64,000 nucleotides of DNA, taken from the NCBI GenBank assembly GCA_013420905.1, contig JAAXNY010000008.1:3286001-3350000 (forward strand), in the 5' to 3' direction. Positions within the stretch are counted from its first letter, which is position 1, and each line of letters begins with the position of its first letter. Source of the DNA: Collybia mongolica (taxonomy: Eukaryota; Basidiomycota; Agaricomycetes; Agaricales; Clitocybaceae). Below, piece by piece: positions 11,541 to 23,651 of this stretch. The notes beneath the pieces are model-generated. The model ran no database searches. It was not told the origin of the DNA and saw nothing but the letters and a program-made list of their open reading frames with translations. The position numbers were made by a program, and so were the translations under genes.

Positions 11541-12629
11541 GGCCTCGTAGGAGTTTGTCCTGAAATCCAGATCAGTTCCAGCCTTTTATATTTATCAATT
11601 TTGAGGCGGGTCATGAGTGCCATGCCTTGATTCACTCGCAAGAAAAAAAATTTGACCGGAGTAAGGTCAGCTTGATTAAAATCAGCGCAAGATCGTGCAT
11701 GGTGGCGAACGGACATTTTTTCCTTTGGGCGTAGTCACATTGTTTTCTACAATATAACACTGTGGCTTGCTAGTTACATCTAAATCTCGGTGACATAAAT
11801 TACCCCCATTGGCTTCAGCTCCTTGTTATCGGAGTAGAAGCGGTTGATGGAGTAAGATTTTCGCTCGAGGATTAAGTGGATTCATTCTTGGCGACATATA
11901 ACGTCGCATATGCATTACACAACGGGAATATGCGTGTGGGGCTTGTGGTATGAATCTTAGGGTCAAGAAATGTGAGTGTCAACTTGCGATTCGGGTGGCC
12001 AGTATGTATTTCCGGTAGAGTCGGTGAGTGGTTATCATGATATATATCTGCACAGGAAGAAGGGGCGGCGGCGGAAATCAGTACCAGATACTCTTTCTGA
12101 GTATTGAAAACGCAGCGCTGCTCCAGTCGAACGGCGGGGTCGCAACCGAATTTGACGGATACAGAAACTTTGTGATCTTAGTCGCTGCAAGAGTAAATAC
12201 TAGTCAATAGCTTTGTAATAAATTTCCTTTCTTTTCCTTCTGACCTTCACAGCCACATGCCAACTTGAACATCATTCGTTGATTATCATCATGATGGCTT
12301 TCATTTCCATTTGACTCGGGAAAACTGTGGGACAGCCAGAATCGCTCACGGGACCTTTGGCTGTCTTCCCACTCGATGCTGTGTCAGGCCCGATTTTATT
12401 CTCGAGCTTTTCCCTGACCTTTGCCTGAGATCAACGAAAGATCATAGATAAACATCTCTTTTCTCACCTGAGTCCGGCCAGAACAGTCAAGGGTCCATAA
12501 TGCTGGTCATGTTCCGACATGTCTCTGGCTTATAAGCTGATGGCCACCGTATAGCCGAGCGCTATCCTCTATATTCGACCCGATATTGCGATTTCTGGCG
12601 GTCCCCTAGTCGAACACTTTGCTATCGAT
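11541..12629. other. Divergent promoter region between UbiA and P450 genes
   Basis: About 1.1 kb between the divergent prenyltransferase and P450 genes. No coding signal. A shared promoter could co-regulate the pair, but no known binding motif stands out. Confidence 0.45.
12531..12536 (+). promoter_or_regulatory. TATA-like box of the P450 gene
   Basis: TATAAG lies 94 bp before the ATG at 12630, a plausible position for a core promoter given a short 5' leader. Position and sequence only. Confidence 0.4.
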
Positions 12630-14843
12630 ATGGGGTCTTTTTCCTTGCCCGAGGTTGTGCAGCTGGCTTTTACGATAGCGAAAACGATTGCTATTGCTAC
12701 GGCATTACTATGGGCCGTTCACCTCGCCCGGCGCCAATCCAAAACTCGCCCTCCTGGACCTCTAGGACTTCCTCTGGTCGGTAACGTATTTGACTTGCCC
12801 GGTTCGAGGGAGGCAGAAAACATCGCCGCCCTTGGTGCCAAATATGGTAACATATCCTCCTCTGTGTGTTCCGAGTTCACCTCGTTTATCTATACTTCTA
12901 GGGGACATCGTATCTTTGGAGGTTTTCGGGCAACCCATCGTCATGCTCAACAGCCAAGCCGCCCTCGATCTCTTGGACAAACGAGGCTCGCTTTACTCAG
13001 ACAGGCCCCACATGGCGATGGCTTCTGACTTGTACGCGACTTTGGGATCACTTGTCAACAAATAATTTGTTGAAACGAACGTTATTTTAGCTCGGGAATG
13101 GCGGATCTTACACCAATCATGCACTATGGGGAGAAGTTCCAGTTCGGACGAAGGTTGATGAACCAGGCTCTGAGTGCCCGTGCGGTGTCAAAATGGGAGG
13201 GAGGAATTGAGCAGGAATCTCATGGTATGCTTCGGGACGTCTTCAGGACGCCAAAAGACTTTGTTGCCCACTTGAACAGGTGCAAATTCTAATCAAGCTT
13301 TTTCTTCCTACGAGCTCACTCGCCGACAGGATGGCAGGCTCGATTGTTATGATGTCCATGTACGGACATCGTGTGGTTGACGAGGATGATCCATATGTGC
13401 AACTCGCGATTGAATTCATGGAAGCCTCAACTACAGCAATCACAGGTCGTTGGGTCGTCGACTTCTTCCCCTTTAGTGCGCTTTATATCCGTTATGACCT
13501 GGTGTCCGCTCATGCCCTGCAACTTGTCCCCAATAGTCAAGTATATCCCAGGTTTAGCGTTCAAAAAGCAAGCCGAAGCTTGGAAGGCTCGAGTTCCGGA
13601 ATGGGTAGACCGTGCTTTCGACGGGTTTAAAGCGAACATGGTGAGGATTCTCTACCTATTTCTGTCCAGCTCATTGTCATGGCGGAATCAGGCAACCAGC
13701 ACCGATGCTAAGAATTCCCTATGTGGTTCGCTATTGATTCGCGAAGATGGCTCCTCGGTTGACCCTGAGACGGAAAACAGAGTGAAGTGGATCGCAACTT
13801 CTGGCTTTGGTGGTGGGTGCTTAGTCTTGACTTGAAATTTTCATATTCCAACACGTCATTCAATACCAGCTGGACTTGACACTGTAAGTCTTCGAAGATT
13901 CACACCATTGCACCATATCTGACCCTCCTGAAAGATGGTGGCATGTTTGAGCCAATTTATTATGGCGATGGCCCTTCACCCGGAGATACAGGTTAACGTA
14001 CAGAAAGAACTCGACAGCGTTATTGGCCGTGGCCGTCTCCCCACGTTCGCAGACCGAGAAAGCCTCCCATATATGGAATGTGTATTTAAGGAAAGTATGC
14101 GTTGGGGCACCCCAGCGCCTTTATGTAAGAATCACTCTGTTTGTGTACCAGCCCAACTCATAATCCCCACTTTGAAGCTGTTCCCCATCGTTTGATTAAG
14201 ACGGACGTATATGGAGACTACGTCCTCACAGAGGGTACTATTGTGAGTTCTTCTGAATCGTATTTTTGTTTCTGGGGGTTCACATTACTTTACAATAGTG
14301 CATCGGCAACATCTGGTATGGTTATCATAATACAATAATAAACCATCGTAATACAAATGATTGTCCTTTAGGGGAATCCTCCACGACGAGCGCCTGTATA
14401 AGGACGCGCACCTCTTCCTGCCTTCGCGTTTCGAAAACTTGAGCAAGGAAGATGCAAAACGATTAGACCCTACAAACTACGTCTACGGCTTCGGTAGACG
14501 GTATGTGTCATTCTAAACTCTAGACTATAATGCAAACCTTCCTAACCAACCTCTCTTCCAACTAGTCGTTGTCCAGGAAACCATTTCGCTCACTTCGCAG
14601 TGTGGTTCTCGATGGTCGGCCTGTTGGCTGCATTTAACATCGCTCATGAGGTCGATGAGAATGGCAAAAAGATTGAGATCAAAGCAGAATTCGAACCTGG
14701 AGCAATTAGGTACTTATCTCACTACCTGAAATGTTGCTGCAGTTTTCTGATGGTATTTCTGATTTGTTAGGCACACGAAACCTTTCAAATGTAGATTCAT
14801 TCCTAGACACGACAAAGTTCCAGATCTTCTCGGGTTGAACTGA
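12630..14843 (+). CDS. Cytochrome P450 monooxygenase
   Basis: An intact P450 of about 500 residues in roughly a dozen exons. An N-terminal membrane anchor (AKTIAIATALLWAVHLA) precedes the hinge RPPGPLGLPLVGN. The I-helix motif is AGLDT (joined near 13807-13885), preceded by WIATSGFGG. ExxR appears as ESMR near 14090. The heme loop FGRR/RCPGNHF joins across an intron at about 14502-14566. The C-terminus HTKPFKCRFIPRHD ends at a stop at 14841-14843. All junctions I checked are GT-AG and keep frame. It belongs to the same broad basidiomycete P450 group as the gene at 3738-5866 but is clearly diverged from it. It is divergent from the UbiA gene, so the two may act in one pathway. Substrate unknown. 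Confidence 0.92.
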
Positions 14844-15240
14844 GTATACAACTAATTGGGCTATTCCTACTGGTATTTATAAAGTAACAGTTCTCAAATG
14901 TCTTAATATCGCACATGATACGAATGCTACATTCACGGAGGGATTATTTTGATTGACCCATGATCTAATTACCGGCTCAAGCGGCGATACATGACTTTCC
15001 ATGGTGTGAGCGCTCGCGTTGTTTGGATTATTCACATAATAAAGAGTAAACTGCATGTTAGAATGTTATTGTAGTAGTGTGCATTGTGGGGAGATAATAT
15101 AACGCTACAGGAGTTGGGATATGCAGGATCGGGGGTGGATGATGGCATTTTACAAGATATTATGTCAATATTTGCTTATATAGGGGCTGCCGCAGTAAGC
15201 CTGATACTCTAAACCGTACTCTATTAAAAAAAGGGGGACG
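14844..15240. other. Convergent intergenic region
   Basis: About 0.4 kb of AT-rich 3' flank between the convergent P450 and Hsp78 genes. It should carry both polyadenylation regions; AATAAT/AATAAA-like strings occur. No gene is seen. Confidence 0.5.
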
Positions 15241-18200
15241 TTAGATCTTCGTTGACTCGACCTCGGGTTCCGCGGTTACAGCGGTAGGGTCTGGGGAGTG
15301 GTTGTCCTTAATAACGAGCATGTTTCCATCTTCGCTGACTCGGACATTAACCGTGTCTCCATCCCTACTAACCATCAGCCCAAGAGCCAAGAACCACAGC
15401 ACGAAAAAAACAGACCTAATGGTTCCCCGAAGCAACTTCTGCGCCAAGGGGAAAAGAACATCCGTACGAACCACTCGCGCAATAGCACGGGCCCCGTATA
15501 CTTCCGAATAGCCGTGCGATGCGAGCCAGTCGTTAGCTGCACCGTCAACGTCCAGTTTGATTCGCCGGTTCTGGAGCCGAATTGCAACGTCCTTGAGGCG
15601 GAGCGAGACTACTTCGAGGATTGACTTTCTGGAGAGTTTGTTGAACACTAGCATAGTGTCGAGCCGGTTGAGGAGTTCTGGTGGGAAGTGCTCAGATACG
15701 CGCTCCATAACTTCGTTCTTTGCTTCTTGTGTGATGACCCCGTCGTTGTCGCAAGCCGTAGAATGAGCCAAGATATCGCTCCCTGCACAACGTTGCTCAG
15801 CCGCTGAAGCAGATGAGATTCTAGATTTCTATACATACCAAGATTGCTTGTTAGACAGATGATCGTGTTCTGTGATGAATGAATTTAACGATTGTTCGCG
15901 AAGTAATACTGACAAAGTGCACACACCTTAAAGTCAACCTTCCGACCTTGACTATCGGTGATACAGCCCTCATCAAGAATTTGCAGTAATATCATGGCAA
16001 CGTCCTACAAACAATGATTATGTATTCATGTGCACCGGGGGATTTCGTCTCACCTTGTGTGCCTTTTCCAATTCATCAAGAAGTATAACAGCTATATGAA
16101 AAAAGATCATTCAGGGGGACGCTGAGGGTGGCCGAAATTCACGGACCATAAGGCTTGCGGCGAACGGCCTCCGTGAGCTGACCTGCCATGCCTGTCAGAC
16201 TTTGCCCATAGCTAAAATAGACTTGAAGACGTACCGCCCTCTTCAAACCCGACATATCCAGGCGCAGCGCCAATCAAACGAGAGATCGTGTGTCGATCGT
16301 GATACTAAATTGGAAGGTCAGCTAGTTGAGCTATAGGTGTATTACGGCCTACAAACCTCTGACATGTTGATATTGATGCTGAAATCATGAACATTGATAA
16401 GCTCGCAGGCAGAGTACATGATTAAATATACTCACAGTCCACGCTGTTCATCGTTGAAGAGGAAAGAAGCAAGCGCTTTGCATAACTCCGTCTTTGAGGC
16501 CTCAGTAAGCGAGGGCAGGGAAAGAGGAATACAAATATCATACCTTTCCAACCCCAGTGGGGCCCATAAAGAGGAAAGAGGCAACCGGTCGGTTGGGGGC
16601 CTGTAACCCCGCACGAGAGATCCTGACTGCATCACTTATGGCTGTCACAACATGATCTTGTCCGACGACCCGCTGGCGCAAACTCTCCTCCATCTAAACA
16701 AACCTATCAACGTCACCGACGTAACAGATGAAGGTATCATACGTACATGAACAAGCTTGTCACGCTCCCCTTTCAGGAGGTTCTGCACAGGTATTCCAGT
16801 GGATTTGGCGACGACGCGGGAAATGTCGTTCGAGGTGACTCTGTCGTGCAACATGGCAAGTGGTGACTCGAGATCCTCCTGGCCTGGCTCTCCTTCCGTT
16901 GGAAGCTGCCTTTCCAAGTCGGGGATTGTGGAGAAACGGAGTCGACTGGCGACCTCGTATTGACCTTGACGTTGAGATACTTCCAATTGGTGCTTTGCTT
17001 CCTCGAGCCGCTTTTTGATGTCCTTAATACGGTCAAGGCGTGCCCGTTCTAGATTATTAAAAATTAGGTATACTCATGAGGAAAAAATGTATCACTACGA
17101 ACCCGCTTGCCATAACGCTGTCAGCTTCTCAGCCTCGTCTTTCTTCAGATTGAGGTCAGATTCGACCTTGTTCCTCCTTTCAACGCTGAAAACATCAGAC
17201 TCGTTCTTCAGACTCTCCAGTTCGATTTGCAGAGTGACAATTTCGCGATTGAGGGCTTCGAGTTCGTCAGGTTTTGATTCTTGGGCAAGTCGGAGCGAGG
17301 AAGCCGCTTCGTCAACCAAGTCGATGGCTTTGTCCGGGAGGAACCTATCCGAGATATACCGTGCGCTGTAAACAGCAGCTAGAACAAACGGGTCAACAAC
17401 ATAAAAGAGAAAACGGAACAGCCTTGCGAACCTGTAACCAAAGCGCCATCCGAAATCTCCACCCCATGGTGTACCTCATAACGCGATTTCAATCCTCGTA
17501 AAATGGATATAGTTGACTCCACAGTTGGTTCGTCAATTGTCACGGGTTGGAATCTACGCTCGAGGGCTGCATCTTTACCAATTGTCTTCCGGTACTCATC
17601 GGCTGTGATTTTCGTTATTCGGTGATGAGCAGAAAGACGATATCTTAGGACGTACGTGTCGTAGCGCCTACTAGCTGCAGGCCCCTAGCAAGAGCTGGTT
17701 TTATCATTTGGCCAGCATCAATGCTACCCTCAGCCTTTCCGAGATTGAAGAGAGAATCTGTACGTGACGTGTTCGTTTGGCTTCAACCAGGAGAAGCTTA
17801 AATGTAACTTACGGACTTCATCAATAAAACATATGACGTTTCCTGCCTGATTCCCCGACCCGCTCTTTAGTGAGCCTCAATGAAGACCGCGTTATGGTAC
17901 CGACCTCATCTTCGATATCACGAATGAGCCCTTTGAATTTCTCCTCAAATTGCCCACGAATGCCAGACCCTGCCATGATCGCAGAAAGGTCGATTGACAG
18001 AACACGTTTATTATGGAGAGACTGAAACTCGATCAGACAAGTTTCGAAAGCATTGACGCGTAATGCTTACCTCCGGCACTTCTTTTGAAACAATCCTGCT
18101 AGCAAGTCCTTCCAGTATAGCAGTCTTCCCAACGCCGGGCGGTCCAATAAGCTATGATAGAGGTGTTAAGCATAATTACTAAATATTTCACAAAGCGGCT

Positions 18201-18737
18201 TACCACCGGGTTCGACTTCGTTCTCCTGGAAAGAACTACGTGTTATGGTGAGATCTCAAGACAGCCTGTAAGTTGCTTGTGGCGTACTTTGGATGGTCCG
18301 TCGAATTTCTGTCGCGTTAAATATTAGGTGTCTCGGAATGACGACGAGTATGAAAACCTGGTCGCACCTTCATCTCTGCCGATAATTGGATCCAATTTTC
18401 CGTTTTTCGCCAGTTCTGTCAGGTCAATACTCTGTGAACATCAAAGTTCAAAAGTCAGTCCAATTGTGCACAAATAGAATGAATCGGAATGACGACGCAC
18501 GTATTCCTTCAAAGCCTCTCCCTTCTGGTGCTGCGGTGCCAAACTGAAACCAGGAAAGCCTCCTCCACCTCCTGGTGGTTGCGCATAATTTCTGGCATGA
18601 ATGGTAGGTATTCGTGTTTGCACGTAGAGTCCCGGGCACGAAACAGGACCTGCACGTCTCAGTGCGACAAATCCAGCTCGGTAAGTAGACCTTGTTAGAG
18701 ATTTTGGTATGCCTTTTGCGCCCAGAATGCGCGACAT
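15241..18737 (-). CDS. HSP78: Mitochondrial ClpB-type disaggregase Hsp78
   Basis: A large AAA+ protein in about 15 exons. The N-terminus ([20 protein letters not shown], then [16 protein letters not shown]) is basic and Ser/Arg-rich like a mitochondrial presequence, and the Clp N-domain is missing, as in Hsp78. NBD1 carries Walker A GPPGVGKT (near 18125) and Walker [11 protein letters not shown] (near 17830). The coiled-coil middle domain (about 16760-17320) is rich in LxxLxxE. NBD2 carries Walker A GPTGVGK/T, split by an intron after the Lys (about 16497-16560), and Walker [13 protein letters not shown] (near 16050-16090). Sensor/arginine region PPELLNRLD lies near 15680. The D2 C-terminus ([19 protein letters not shown]) precedes the end at 15241. 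The protein dissolves aggregates in the matrix with mtHsp70. It is divergent from the aldolase gene with only 220 bp between starts. Confidence 0.93.
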
Positions 18738-18957
18738 CGATGCCTAATTTTTGTGGATGCCGAAGACGTTTGTTCTACGGTATAGACAGCATAAGAAAGT
18801 TGAATGATGCGTTTCTCGAAATTGGTGGAATTTGGGAGAAATTGGAACGTTTCACGCGATACGTCATCCAAAAAGATCTAGACCCCGTGCACATGGTGGC
18901 CCTGATGTGATCGATCGTGAAATCCACCGGAATCGGAACCTCTCTCTTCCGTTGACG

Positions 18958-19903
18958 ATGGCACGCACAAATGCAGAATGGGCCTCTCTCATCAAGGAAA
19001 AGATAATTGAAGTCTCCAAATTACCAGACTTCTCGCGTGCGACTCCAGCAAGCACATTATCGAATAATGATTTGGCGCTTACTATCGACCACACCTTACT
19101 TAAACCTGATGCGACGTCCGCACAAATTGACGAACTCTGTGATCAGGCTCTCCAATATAAATTCAAGGTGATTATTATTCATACTCAAGGAGGATCTTGC
19201 GAAGATCATGTCTGAAATCATCCAGTCTTGTTGTGTCAATGGAACGCATGTCGAGCAAGTGACCCGGCGTCTGAAGGGCTCCTCAAGTATACCATGCTGC
19301 GTTATCGGGTTTCCCCTAGGCGCAGGGAGTTCGAAATCCAAGGCATTGTTCGATATAACCCCTACTTATCACCTTCTAAAGCCTAAAATTGGTTGATCAG
19401 GGAAGCAGCGCAAGCCGTCGGCGACGGCGCAAAGGAAATAGACATGGTAATCAACATCGGTGCGCTAAAGGCTGGTGATTACTCTCGCGTTTACAAAGAC
19501 ATCGGAGCGGTTGTGGATGCTTCTGCGGGTAACCCCGTCAAAGTCATTCTCGAAACCGTGTTTTTGTCAGACGACGAGAAAGTGGCGGCAGCCTTTCTTT
19601 CTGCAGAAGCTGGGGCGGCCTTCGTCAAAACTTGTACTGGATTCTCGGGAGGTGGGGCCTCAGCAGCCGATGTCGCTTTAATGAAAAAATCAGTCGCTTA
19701 CAAAGGCAGCGTTATGGTAAAGGCATCTGCGGGGATCAGGAGTTATGAAAAGTGCTTGGAGATGCTGGACGCCGGCGCTGATAGGATTGGAACGTACGTC
19801 ATTTATTTTTACCTTCATAACTGTCGACGTTGAAGTGGTATGTGGCAGTTCCTCGGGTGTCCCTATAATCGAGAAAGCCGTGAGCCACGGAGGTACTTAC
19901 TGA
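18958..19903 (+). CDS. Deoxyribose-phosphate aldolase (DERA)
   Basis: About 260 residues in four exons. DERA cleaves 2-deoxyribose 5-phosphate to glyceraldehyde 3-phosphate and acetaldehyde through a lysine Schiff base (DeoC family, TIM barrel, cytosolic). Visible landmarks: the N-terminal strand TIDHTLLKPDAT; CCVIGFPLGAG; EIDMVINIGALKAGDY (active-site Asp); FVKTCTGFSGGGAS; the Schiff-base lysine in VMVKASAGIR; and GADRIGT/SSG joined over the last intron (about 19794-19851). Introns at 19168-19222, 19349-19399 and the last one keep frame; the middle one uses an unusual GTTCG donor. The C-terminus IIEKAVSHGGTY ends at 19901-19903. A decayed copy of its 3' end lies at about 21890-22065. Confidence 0.92.
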
Positions 19904-20797
19904 TATCTTACCGACTTACGAACCATCGAACCGAAACAACTTGTGGGATCCAAGACGATTAAGGCGCCATGGCGCACTATTGATATAGAGGAACTACCAT
20001 TCAAGAGACTAAGTCTGCATGCTAGCTGTTTCTCGGTTTTTGATCAAGATCTGCGTTGCATTGATTCACCAGAAAATGACTCGGGCGTACGATTTGAGAA
20101 CACAGGTATGTGCGTCAAGTCTGATGATAATAGGGGGGAAAAGTAGGGATTAGGAAATGAGATTTCTTTGGGTCAAATCTGCGTCATTTCAAAACTTCTG
20201 ACCAATAATAGTACTTCCCACTAACCTCAAACACAGACACCATCTAGTCTTGGTGCCAGAAACTGAGAAACACCACTATCATGTGGTAGAAAAAGCGCCA
20301 TCTTAAGACAGATTTTCCTTGGAAGACTTTCGATAAGACAAGGATTGGCGATTTGCCTGACAACCTCTACAGGTTTGCTACCCCTTTCAGCCCATTTCTT
20401 AGTCGCCCTGAAATATATTTCGAAAGACCGCCATCGGGGACGTATTGCAGGCTAGTGCGGCGGGTCACAGGGATGCGGCCTTGCCAATATGGTCCTCGCA
20501 GCGCGCGCCCAGGACTTCTGTGGTCCTCAATGTTTCGGAAGCGGAAGGAGAAAACGCACGGCATAGACACAAGAATCGAAGATTGCGCCCCAATATCACA
20601 TGGCCAATGTGCGGGTGTCAGGTTTTGATAGGATTCTGACAACACTTGGAATCTATACCTGTTTCTCATTCGGGAGTCAATGGCCTTCCGCTAGTAAAAA
20701 GGAGAAGTCTAAAAAGCATAAAAAGGTGAGATTCGAAACCACTGGAACTCAGTTCATCGAAACCCACTCGATCTACTACCTCCTCCGACCAGTCAAG
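19904..20797. other. Intergenic region upstream of hydrophobin
   Basis: About 0.9 kb between the aldolase and hydrophobin genes. Short open frames at 20353-20640 lack any family motif. The last 60 bp before the hydrophobin ATG are pyrimidine-rich, as is common just upstream of strongly expressed fungal genes. No clear TATA box. Confidence 0.45.
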
Positions 20798-21420
20798 ATG
20801 TTCGCTCGTATCTCCACCCTCTTCGTCTTCACCCTCCCGCTTCTCGCGGCCGCTGGCGCCATTCCCCGCGAGGAGCCCACCGAGGCCGGAAAGGCCCCGG
20901 AAACCCCGGAGAAGACTCCCGAGAAAACTCCCGACGTCTACCAGTGCAACACTGGTCCCGTTCAGTGCTGCAACTCCGTACAGTCTGTAAGTAATCTGAA
21001 AGCAACACTAGCCGCGCGACACTGACCTCCCTGACGAATAGGCTTCTGAGATGACCTCCATCCTCAACCTCTTGGGCCTCGTCAAGGACATCGATGAAGA
21101 TCCCTCGGATGATACCATGGTTGGTGGTGAGTAAAGAAAACATTCCTCTTTACTCCTGCGGTCACTCAAGTGCTCATCGCTGGAACAGTCACCTGCTCCC
21201 CTCAGTCTGGCGATAACACTTGGTAAGCTTCGATATTCCTTTGATAGGGGGTTGTTCCCTGACAATTCAATTGGTATAGCACTGCTCAAACCGTCTGCTG
21301 CAACAACAACAACTTCGTAAGCGTGTCTTATTCTTTTGCACAAGATGAAAGACTCAGCGAGTGTGTGATCAGAACGGTCTTGTTGCTATTGGCTGCTCTC
21401 CCATCAACATCTACCTCTAA
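20798..21420 (+). CDS. Class I-type hydrophobin
   Basis: A small secreted amphipathic protein that self-assembles at air-water or hyphal surfaces. Five exons (first 20798-20986, second from 21042) give about 115 residues. A signal peptide (FARISTLFVFTLPLLAAAGA) is followed by an acidic Pro/Glu/Lys/Thr linker with a repeated PEKT unit. Then come the eight hydrophobin cysteines in the proper order: QCNTG, QCC, VTC, DNTC, VCC and AIGC. Introns fall between the cysteines, as in other basidiomycete hydrophobins, and every junction keeps frame. The protein ends SPINIYL with the stop at 21418-21420. The long charged linker ahead of the first Cys is unusual. Confidence 0.93.
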
Positions 21421-21888
21421 GCCAACTCAGAGTTTATCTACGCTGCCGTTCATAGCTACCGTAGTGTCGATCGAGTGTTTCTCTATGTATTTTGATTTAT
21501 TGGTCAAAGTTAGTAGTCTTGGACAATTTACTGTGCATTTTTCGGGTATTATATGTAAACTTGACGCGTGTGGTGCGGCGAAAACGAAAAAATGAGTTTA
21601 AACAGGTAGGATGTTGTCTGAACTGGATAGTTTATCAAATCAGCTTTAGGGGAATAGAATATATAGATTAGTAAATTGAGCGGAGTATTCAACACACGAA
21701 TTTTGGGAAATGTACACCAAGGGCGTTTGCATACTGAACAACAGGGCAGGGATCTTTGCACCCTGTAATGATATTTCTCAAAGCCCCGAGCGAAGGTTGT
21801 AAACGGCCGTGTCTGAACTCGGTAGCAGATGTTGCTTTGATTGAATTATAGGTTGAACACAAAAGACACTGTGATACACAATTTGTGA
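21421..21888. other. Hydrophobin 3' flank, nothing recognised
   Basis: AT-rich 3' flank with no coding signal seen. Confidence 0.5.
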
Positions 21889-22065
21889 CAGATATTTGGA
21901 GATGCCGGATGTTGGTGCCGATAGGATTAGAACGCAAGTGATATTTTTTTGCCCCCATAAACGTTGTTGATGTTGAAATGATATATGACAATTCCTCGGG
22001 CACCCCTATTAATTGAAAGGCCGCGAACAATGGAGGTATTTATCGATGCCTTACTGATATTATCA
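21889..22065 (+). pseudogene. Duplicated, decayed 3' end of the aldolase gene
   Basis: The stretch parallels 19757-19915 of the intact aldolase gene. It has a relic of GADRI (GGTGCCGATAGGATTAGAAC), then an intron-like stretch with shared TTGAAATGATATATG, then TTCCTCGGGCACCCC, then GGAGGTATTTATCG matching the codons around the original stop. Many substitutions and small gaps separate the two, and nothing upstream of the last exon boundary is present. Weaker similarity may continue to about 22130 (GGACTACCACTTCAAACGG versus 3' flank near 19990). It is a non-functional segmental duplication about 2 kb from its source. Confidence 0.7.
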
Positions 22066-22524
22066 AAGAAAACGTCTTCCAAATATTCACGAGGAGCGAG
22101 GCACTCTAACAGGTTAATAGAACGGGATGGACTACCACTTCAAACGGTGCTACTGAGCTGTATTTACGTCAAACTGTCTTGCCCTTCACTGAAATGGCCC
22201 ATATCCCTTGTAGAACAGATACTTTTTGGTTACTACGCGACTCTACGTACCGTTCCATAAGAAAATGAGCCATTTCGTAGCTCAAGTCCAAGGCTCGTGA
22301 TTCCAGAGCCGAATTACTATAGGACATACGGAACAGTCTAACGGAATATATAGACGCTACAGTCTTGTGTGTGCCCGACTACAAGCTAATGTACAACAAA
22401 AATACAACAAAAGAACAAGTACAGATCAAACAGTTCCAGCTCACAATCTTAACACATATATACAATCAGATGATGTGAAACATTCAGTCCAGTTGCCGAA
22501 AATCGTGAGACAGTTCGTTAGGTA
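22066..22524. other. Intergenic, nothing recognised
   Basis: About 0.45 kb downstream of the aldolase relic and of the methyltransferase gene. No coding signal. Confidence 0.4.
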
Positions 22525-23651
22525 TCAAAATCCATTAGCTCGTGCTTTCTTCAAACCCTGGATGCTCTGGGCTTGCACCATCCAAATATGCTGGCTCAGA
22601 TTTTTATGCCGAGCAGCATACTGATGTTTCAAAACCTGGGCATCCGCGATGAAGTCAAGGTCGCCATCCTGGAGTCGTCGACCCCTCCCCAAAATTCCGT
22701 ACATAAGCTCCACCCAGAGGCACATCAGCCGGTGCATAATCTGCGGCAGCTTGTATCGCTCGACGCCCAGCCCAAAGCCTTTGGCGATAAGGTAGAACGT
22801 GTCCTGTGTCGCGTGCATGCACACAGGCTTCCAGGTCTGCACACTCAGAGACATGGTATCGAAGAGGTACATCAGCTGCGCAGTTACGACGCGCTCTGCC
22901 TTGGACAGCTTCATGATGACCATACCCCCAGATAGAGAGACCACACTAAGGCCGATGATGAGCTGAGAAATTAAGAGCTGGTCCGCTTTTGTAAAAAAAC
23001 TGGCGTCGTCGTGCTTCCCTGGGGAACGCAAAGGGTGCCCATCGATAAGTACAAGATCAAACGGTGCGTAGCTGGGCGAAATGAGGGGGAGAGGCTTCAA
23101 GGCAGGGTCATTAATGGGGAACGGACCCAACTGGTAGCGATTGACGTCCCCCCATAATAACTCAAATCGAGTTCGCAATTCTTCCTCCAACATAAAGGCA
23201 TGTCCTCCGCACTCGACTTCAAGAGACACTCCCACCCCGGATGCGTGCGGATTCTTGCCCAAGATGTAGGACGAAAATCCGCCCGGGCAGCACCTGTATT
23301 GTGGCGGGTGATGAGTATTAGGCGGAGCCGCGGACCATGAATTGAACTCGTACCCCAGATCCAGAAAACGGAATGGCCAGGTGCCGATACATCTCAGAGA
23401 CTCATCAATTTCTTCCAGCACATTTCTCATGGACCTGAACCACGCCTGTTGAAGCGAAGCGTCCGGCATGGTTGATTGCTTGCGCTGATGCTGGACCTGG
23501 GCGTGATCAGCAGGTCCTCTCAACTAGTTGCCAAGTATTGGTTAGGAAGCACGTTGTAGTTGAACGAAACTGTCACCTTCTTTCGCATTCTGTTCAGCTT
23601 GTACAAGGTCTGGTCACTAGAATCGGACGCTGACAACAACAGCCGGTCCAT
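22525..23651 (-). CDS. FtsJ/RrmJ-fold methyltransferase-like protein
   Basis: Predicted as three exons. The first codes MDRLLLSASDSSDQTLYKLN, followed by an intron at about 23522-23576. A 54-nt intron (plus-strand 23293-23346) is open in frame and hides the SAM-binding motif; once removed the sequence reads FLDLGCCPGGFSSYIL, the classic FtsJ motif I (DLGxxPGGF). Further on are the acidic motif FDLVLIDGHPL and the strand GGMVIMKLSKAE, which places the family catalytic Lys after motif IV. DTFYLIAKGF gives the final core strand. These features support a Rossmann methyltransferase of the RNA 2'-O type. The target RNA is not evident and this is not an obvious housekeeping member (Mrm2, Spb1 or Trm7 type). 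Stop at 22525. Confidence 0.75.
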
